Positions 51,701-60,700 of a DNA stretch of 64,000 nt are shown piece after piece (position 1 is the stretch's first letter; every line of letters begins with the position of its first letter). This DNA comes from Trichobilharzia regenti (Eukaryota > Platyhelminthes > Trematoda > Strigeidida > Schistosomatidae). The position numbers and the translations under genes are program-made. The stretch spans positions 87,740,319-87,804,318 of the forward strand of contig OX235264.1 in NCBI GenBank assembly GCA_944472135.2, read 5' to 3'. The notes below the pieces were generated by a model. That model searched no databases and was not told the origin of the DNA. It saw nothing but the letters and a program-made list of their open reading frames with translations.

Positions 51701-54700
51701 TCACCGATGGAACTGGCTAGTGGTAGCGCTAAAATCACGAGTTAGAATCTGGAATTTGTGGACCATTCAGTCGGGTTCTAGTGGCTGAATGATGTACAAG
51801 CTTAACAGTTAACCACAGAACACTCAGTTCGAAACCTGGTGAGTGCGTACTGTCAATAAAATCTAAACTCAGGCGAGACCGGCTTTCCAATACTATCTGG
51901 TTATCAGTGGTCCTCTAAATGCTATCAATACGTGGTCAAACGTGAAAAACAAATCAAATCCCCACAAACTAACTCTTAAAAATACAGTGAATTCATAAAA
52001 TTCACTATCATTTTTTATTGTCTGGGTCAAATTTATAGTATGGTTTGTCATCTTAGTAACGATTGATACTTTGGTCTCTGATGAACAATCAGGTCATTAA
52101 CTATAGGGACAACAAGCATCACTAGCCAAGACCCTGGCATCACGAGCCATTGATGTATGTTGTGTTTCAGAAACACGCATACAAGACCCAAGTGTGGTTA
52201 TTCACCTAACCCCACCTGGCCAACAGGTTGAATCTGCAAAATTCACCTTGAGGGTGTCAGGAGATGCCACAGCTAGTTCACGAGGATTAGCTGGCGTAGG
52301 GATAGCTTTGAGTACTAGGGCAGAAAAGACATTGCTTGACTGGATCCCGGTAGATAGCCGAATGTGTGCTGTCCGCCTGAACGGATCAGTAAGAAGGAGG
52401 AAGGACTGCACTACTCGCCGATGCCTTTTCGTAATCTCCGCCTACGCCCCCACTGACTGCAGTTCAGATGAAACGAAGGATGAGTTCTACCAAAAGCTGT
52501 CTAGTTTGGTGCGAAAGGCTAAACGCTCAGACATAGTCGTTCTAGCTGGTGACTTTAACGCTCAAGTAGGGAAATTGTGTCAATCTGAGAAGGATGTCGG
52601 TGGCACCTATGGAGTTCCGTGCCAGCGAACCGACAACGGTGACCGTCTCCTACAGTTCTGCTCTGATAATCATTTGTTTCTTGTAAGCACTAACTTCAAA
52701 CACAAGGAGAGACACTGTTTGACTTGGAGACCCCCTTCATCAAACCAACGCTGGACACAAATAGACCACATAGCAATAAGCTATCGTTGGCGTGGGTCGG
52801 TAGGAGATTGTCGCTCCTTCTGGAACACGTGCGTAGATACCGACCATGCACTGGTCCGCGCTCGGGTGTGCTTACGACTGAACGGACGTAGGAAACAGCT
52901 GGCGGTAAAACCATCACGTCCCCAGCTCGATCAGGAAACTAAATCCGTATTTCAGGAAGAACTAGCTAAACACATATCTGTGTTCGACAGCTGTGCTCAC
53001 CCTGAAGAAGCTTGGAAAAATATCCAGGCAGCCATAGATACAGCTGTAAAAGCTGTGAATAAGGTAAACCCAAAGGTGAGTAAAAACCACTGGATCTCCA
53101 CCGCCTCATCCGAACTGATAGATGCTAGAAGACTTATTCCGGCGAGCTCCGAATTCAATGAGGAGCGAAAGCTGCACAAGAGGAAACTTACGAAAAGTCT
53201 CCGCAAGGACCGTGAACAGTGGTGGGCGACAAAAGCCAAAGAGATGGAGAAAGCTTCGAGGATAGGCAACACCAGGCAACTCTTTGGACTCATCAGGGAA
53301 ACGGGTGGGAGAAGACAAATCATTAGTGAGACAATCTCGGAAAAAAATGGCACTATAATTAGCTCCCAGGATAGACGACTGGATCGTTGGAAAGAGCATT
53401 ATGAGGAGCAGTTTAATTTGCCCACAGCCACGCTCAACCTTCCGAGCATCCAACACCTCCCTGAATGGGATATAGACACAGGTCCTCCGTCACTAACTGA
53501 GGTTACTAAAGCTGTCACCAATCTGAAACTAGGCAAAGCAGCGGGACCTGATGGAATGACTCCAGAGGTATTTAAGTACGGTGGAGACAGCTTACTGTCC
53601 GGATTAACTGAGGTACTAGGCAGCGTCTGGGAATCAGAAGAAGTCCCATCGGGTTGGTGTAAGTCACTGATTATCCCCATATACAAGAAGGGAGACAAGT
53701 CTTCCTGTGATAATCACAGAGGGATTAGCTTGACTAATATAGTATCTAAAGTCTTAGGCTCAATAATCATGCGTAGACTGAGTGGTGCTCGGGAAGCACA
53801 AACACGAGAGAGCCAGGCAGGCTTTAGACCAGGAAGAGGGTGTATTGATCATATCTTCACCCTCCGACAGATTCTAGAACATAGGCATTCCTACCGGCGT
53901 CCAACAGTCATTATATTTCTTGACCTAAAGGCAGCATTCGACTCTGTCGATCGGGAAGTTCTCTGGAGATGCTTGGCTGTAAAGGGAATTCCAAGAAAAT
54001 ATATTGCACTGATTAAGGCACTCTACTCGTACTCATACAGCCAGGTGAGGGCTTACGGCGAGCTGTCATCTGAACTGATGACGACCAGTGGTGTCCGTCA
54101 AGGATGCCCATTATCTCCTTTTCTATTCAACTTCATCATAGATGTGTTAATGGACTTAACCCTAGGTGACTTCAGCGACTCAGGGATTGACTTGCTACCG
54201 GGGAATAATCTCGTTGACTTGGAATATGCAGACGATATAGTCCTTCTAGGCGAAGACGCTGACGAAATGCAGAGTCTTCTAAACACCTTGAGCCGCAATC
54301 TACGAATGTTTGGCATGCGATTCGCTCCCGCCAAATGCAAGATGATGTTACAGGACTGGACTACATCGACGCCTAGTTTAAAAATAGGAAGTGAAGTGGT
54401 AGAGCACGTTGACCGCTTCACTTATTTGGGAAGTACCATCAGCCCCAACGGGCTGATCTCTGACGAAATCTCAGCACGAATACAAGGGGCTCGTTTCGCA
54501 TTTGTTAGTTTACGCCGACTCTGGCGTAGACGAGATGTTCGACTATCGACCAAAGGGCGGGTGTACTGCTCATCAGTCCGCTCCGTCCTCCTTTATGGTT
54601 GTGAGACCTGGCCACTGAGAGTGGAAGACATGAAAAGACTAGCTGTCTTTGATCATAGGTGCCTGCGTTCTATTTCCCGTGTAAAGTGGCATAATAAGGT

Positions 54701-57700
54701 GAGCAACATGAGGTTAGGCGTAGAGTTCTAGGTAAACAGGGGAAATCAATCGACGAAGTCGTGAAGCTACAAAGACTGAGATGGTTAGGACATGTGTTAC
54801 GTATGCCAAGCCTCATCGCCTCCCTCGACGAGCAATGTTAGCGGATATAGGGTCAGGCTGGAAAAAAGCTAGCGGCGGTCAAACAAAAACTTGGCATCAG
54901 TCAATGAAATCCACAACAGTTGGTCTAAGCCACGTAGGAAGGTGTAGACTTCCAGGCTGGGGTCCTCGGGACGGTAAAAATCTATGGTTGGAAACAATTG
55001 GTGACATGGCTCAAAATCGTTCTCAGTGGCGCAGATGCATCCACTCCTGTGACTTATGATTTCCAATGAAACTGTTTTGTTCTTCTTTATTACTCCTTTG
55101 TCTCACACCTCTGCTCACTGTTTCTATTATGCTTTTCTTGTACTTTCTTCTCTTGCTTCGCGTGCTACACGGAATGTGGCGACTTGAACTTCCGCACATT
55201 TGTGCAAAGTTCTATGTCGAAAACAGACAGACAGATAGGGAGAAGTCGTGATCAGTAAGGTCCATCCAGATGTCACGTGTGAGGATGGATGTCCCACCTA
55301 CGACAACGGTTAGGGTCGTGCTAAATCACGAACTCGTAGAAGATATAATTCATGAGCTATTGAATCGGGTCCCAGTGGCTGAATGGTATACGAGCTTGCC
55401 TTGTAACCAGAAAGTCCTGGGTTCGAACACCAGTGGGTGCGTACTGCCGATGATTCCCAAACTAAAATAAAACAGCTGTCCAGTACTCTCCGGTTTTCAA
55501 TGGTTCTCTAACTGATATCAATCCATGATCAACTCGTAAAAACAAAACTAACCCTTACAAACCAAACTATAGAAAATTAACTACATCATTTTTGTCCCTA
55601 TATTTATATACTCATGATGTTGTTTTTACTGCTGAACTTTGCCAAACTAACCTAACCTATGAAACCGTTCACACACATTTTCAACTTGATGCGTGTGTGC
55701 ACAAGTGATTTAGAGCACATAAAATGAAATGAATTCAATTCATCTGACACTCTTTGTCAACCTTGTCCTACAAAAATTGTTCTGTTGGAAAATTCTGTAG
55801 GAGGAGTCATATATTTTACAACAAAACGTGTTGGGAATTTTGTATTGTGAACAAATACTGTCAGGAGAACATTTATTATATATATCAACATAACTTACCA
55901 ATATTTCACTAAGACGTTCATAATTTGGCATAACGTCACGATATAGATGAACTAGTTTATTTGATATTTCAATTGCATGCTCCCAATCTGTACCTTGTTT
56001 TAAATATTCAAAACTATCTAATAATAAATGTTCACGTAATTCACGTGAAGAATTCTGTCCATATTGTACATAATGCGGTGAAACATCATTTACATCAACA
56101 CTATTTTCATCCCACTGATACATGAAAAAAGAAAGGGAAAATATTTTCAAATGTTTTTTTTTAGAAAACGATATTCATAGACAAAGATAATCAACAGAAG
56201 TTGTTGAAAATGCAATGAATGACTCGTGAGTATGGTAAGCCTTTATTTCATTTAATAATTAACAAGACCATCTAAGTACTCGTTCTAGGCTATGAACACT
56301 TCCCCATATATAGTCCTTCATTTTAAGTTAACACTGGTGTAGATTAAAGTTAAGCGTCATTTTTGATGAGGTATTGAAATATAGTTGGATGACGCTTTAT
56401 CTCAAACCCGTTACTACGAATCTGAATGATCTTGAAATATACAGTGGATACCTTCAGTCCAGTTCATGTATTAGCGTTGGGACAGAGTACAGAAGAAATG
56501 AATAGCCAGAAAAGCACCAGAAGAGATTGAAGTACTCCCTTAATTGTATTGAGCGCATTGGGAATAGAAATAAATACCATGAAATAATAGAATTACAATG
56601 GTTAGAATGAAATATAACTATTTGCAATTGCATGCAATGGGCAATGAGCCACATCTGTTGCGTGAATCTCAAATCTCGACAGGGAGAACGGGAATTGAAC
56701 CCCTGAGGTGTGGTTAGAAAAAGAGCGCCTAAACCAATAACCTATATAGCTTCATAATGGTAATTAATTTGAACATAAACATCTTGACATCAGGAGTATG
56801 AGAATTCTCATTTTATGTAATTAAGATACACCAGTCAGCATGGAGATCTCGTTTCGTAACTGAAGTTGGCAAGAGCGGAATCTCGTCTTTCACGTTTTCG
56901 TGAACAAGAGCATGTGTAAAGGTGGGGCGTAGAGATGTAGTAAAGAACGTTCTTCGAATCGCTCTCGGCAGTTGGCTTAGGAGTACGTCACTGATCGTAC
57001 CTCCCTTAAATATCAAATTTACAATTAGTTGTTCTTTCGGCACATCCAGGTTTCAAGGATTATTGGTCTTTATCTTTAGGTGTTTATTAAAGAAGGAGGT
57101 TGGATATCAACTTTGATTACAGTTTTTCTGAAGGATTCCGGTTGCTTGTTCAGTGCATTTTTCATTGCATATACGGTAGACTGTCGTCGCAAAAGAGGCA
57201 ATGAGATTTCTTTTCCTGCTCATTGGGTTAAAACTTTGATAGTTTGTCGCCTCTCTATTCCAATTTGGCTTATGATAGATTGATCTTTGTATGCTTCGAT
57301 CTTATCGTCTTGTAAGCTGGACTTCTGAGACGGATAATTTACCTCTTGCTTTTGCTTCAGTTTTTAATCCGACTGACTGATGAACGTTGCTGAAGATTTA
57401 CAAAGTTATATTCACAGAAGTATTACCTGTTTACTGAAGCTGTCAATAAGTAGGCTGGTAGTGAGATAATTAATTTGGCGTTGAAGAGTCAATCAACTGA
57501 CAAAATTTTTTATTACCAATTAAAAATCAACAGTGTGAATAAATCCGAAGCTCTATTTTTAACGATATTATAGTACAAACTGTCTTAGTTACACAGCTAG
57601 TTGAGCTACAAACTGTATTTAATATCAGAGGTCTTACAAGGCTAATATGTTACCAGATCAAGGTTGACAGAGAGATTCAGAAATTGAATGCTCCAGTCGA

Positions 57701-60700
57701 TAAAACCCATTTCTACATGACTTCGAACACTGAAATACCTTATTAAATGATATTGTAAATTGAAATTATTGTAAAATTAAAGGATATTGTCGTTTTTAGA
57801 ACACACTTAACTTTTAACTAACTTAGAGAAGTGACATTTACGAGTAGTGTATACACAAATACAATAATAAACAATGAACTAAATCTGATACTTAAAAAAA
57901 GAATAAACATACACATGGACATACAAAAACAAACAAAAAATATTTACCGAGTAATTCTCACTAATTAACTCCAGAGTATATCCACGTTCTGTTTTATTTG
58001 AATATGCAGCGTGTAATCGATCCAATCGGTATAAATAGCGTAGAATCATATCTTTACGATTGATAGATTCATAAAACTTCTGAAAAATGCAAATATATGA
58101 ACTGAGTGAATATAAGAAAACTCCAATGAAAGTAAAAAACATAGAATAATTACAGTAAATGTTTATTATTTCCTGACGTTTAAATGTCTTGCAATTTGAC
58201 TCCTCTTAGCTCAAAATAGACATTCAAAGATAGTAACATTAAGAAGAATGTACTCAAAATGAGAAAATTATATTGGCTGTGAGAATGTACTTTAAAGTAT
58301 TTGTAACTGTGTGTCAGTGATGCAATGGTGACATGCTCGCCAACCACATGAGATGGTCGGGTTCGATTCCCAGTAGACGTACTCCTAAAAATTTTGAAAT
58401 AATAGAGAAGATTTGTAGCTCAGATGGATGATTTGGAATTAGTTGTGCTCTTTGAGTTGGTTGGTTTAATTGCAGAGCTTTCGTCGTTCTTCTGGACAAC
58501 ATCTTCAGAGCAAGTTTTAGCATAAAATGAACTGATTTAAATACTCCATGAATGATTGTATTGCGTCTCCCGGTAACCATCTTCGTGACTGGTAGTCGAT
58601 TTACTTGTGTATTGATCATTTTTTTTATTGACTTGGATTTTGGACTTTCTCATCATATGATTTACTTCTTATTAGTTGGTAGATTCGGTCTATGTTGACA
58701 TGTTTGTTAGTTCATTCATTCGATATTGTGCAAACCGAAGGATAAAAAAGTTTATCTAATACCCTGTTGGAATGATTGTCAGGTGAAATGCATAGGTCAG
58801 AGAAGCAGAACGGGGTTAATCAGACCAGTGGAGCACAAAAACCTAGCAAAACCTAGATTAGTTGACCCGAATAAGATAAGAAATCTAGAGAATAGTTCAG
58901 CCATAGCACTCACTGCATGCAATCACACAAACATACAATAGGATGGGATAAGATGACAGTTTTCAAATCTAATGTAATAACAGGGTGGAGGGAGAGATTG
59001 ATAACGGAAGCTTTGTTTATCGAATAAAACTGGAAATACGTGTAGTAGAAATGACTCAATACCCGTCCACCCAGACATCTGGGAAATTCTACTGCCCCAA
59101 TGACGACAAATAGGTGAGAACAAAGAAAACTACAAAACTCAAGTTTCGAAGTCGTGTGATCATAATTGATATGATTATGAACAATGAATTGTGTTCAAAA
59201 CGTCATCCAGTAAATAATGCTGTTTCACTAACTATGTGATACATCTAATAAACAAACTAATATGGAATTACTTAATACCACAGTGCCCAAGCTTTACACA
59301 TATATTAACATGGATAATTTAAATGAGTTCATTTTACGCTAAAGCTTAAGCTGAAGATGTTGTCCAGAAGAACGACGAAAGCTCCGCAATTAAACCAACC
59401 AGCTCAGAGAACACAACTAATTGTAACTCCTAAAAACTGCCTAGCTGATAGTAAGCCCAAAATAGAGGGAAGGCTGGGAACGAGAATAGCTACCCTACCC
59501 CGTAAAGACAACAGTGACGGTGCTGGAACTTTAAAAAAAGCTTCTAATAGGAAGGCATGGAATGAAAAAAAATCACGGTGTACTTTAGAGAAAAACACGT
59601 TGGTTTTTGAATTGCCAATTGAAATCAGTGGGAATACAAAACAACGACTTTGGAATGCATCAATACGCAGCTCCCACTGCATTAGTGCATTAAGTGGAAT
59701 CATGAATGGCAGAAAGGCACTTCTGAAATACACAGTACAAAAATCAAACTGCAGTAACCTAGGCTGTAGAGAAACAAAAACACAGTTTCATCTAAAACTG
59801 TCTTTTTGTTTCCCCGAGATGGGAAATAACGTCAGAATGACGAGACGAGCAAAGATTTTAGATTGAAAAGTGACAGAGCAACTACACCTTTTGTGTATAT
59901 CTTTTTTATCTAAGGTATTATTAAAGTTAGCGTAGCTGTCGGTCAAGATACAATTATTCATTTGATGCAATAATGCTATGCATGTAATAATAGGAAGTAT
60001 CTACAGCAGAGGATACAGTTCTTAAGGTTGACGTCATTTTTGAAATTGGAAATATTCAGCTCAGAGTTATTAATGTTATTAACCTTTACGAGGTGAAAGA
60101 AACCATTCACAACTCTACTGTTTTATGGAACATTTCTACGTCAGTGGTGTAGATACAATAACTTTACAATCTGGAGAGCTCATGATAAATTTGATTTATT
60201 AATTTATTTCTGATTGTTTACTGGAACCACATGTGTTAGGAGTTAACACGCTGAACAAACATTCAGCAACCAAGTGTTTCATCAAATCAAAAATACAGTA
60301 AATTCGAGAAGTATGAACTCATAACAACCTGTAGTGTAGTCATGGACCAGTGAATGCACACCAAAGGGGCGGGGAATTTTCGGGGGTCAATTATTTTAGT
60401 TAAATTCTTACTTCCCGGTAATCCAAATGATTCTGACTGAATGAATGAACCTAAGTGATTGTACGGTATTCGAAAAATTCATTTACCTTTTCTACTCGAG
60501 TCCATGTAATCCGTAAATCGACTAGGTTTTTACACTTAAACGAAGCTATGACTCAGGTCACTTTTCAATTGCATGGCGAACGCGACTCGACTTACTGCTT
60601 TTGATTTCTTGTGAAATTCTGTACAAACTCAAGAAAAGATTCAATTCTTTTATATTCATATTTTCTGATTGCTTGTTCTAATGAAAATACCAAACATCTA

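Noticed and set aside
55368..55440. Cloverleaf-like sequences with A and B boxes (also near 32530, 38830, 40180, 45317, 50250, 58313)
   Set aside because: They continue into dispersed SINE bodies, contain mismatched arms and recur with the same flanking sequence, so they are SINE heads rather than functional tRNA genes.
59357..59866. 169-codon open frame on the plus strand
   Set aside because: It runs across the junction of a Penelope 3' end and a SINE, so it is a chance frame through repeats.
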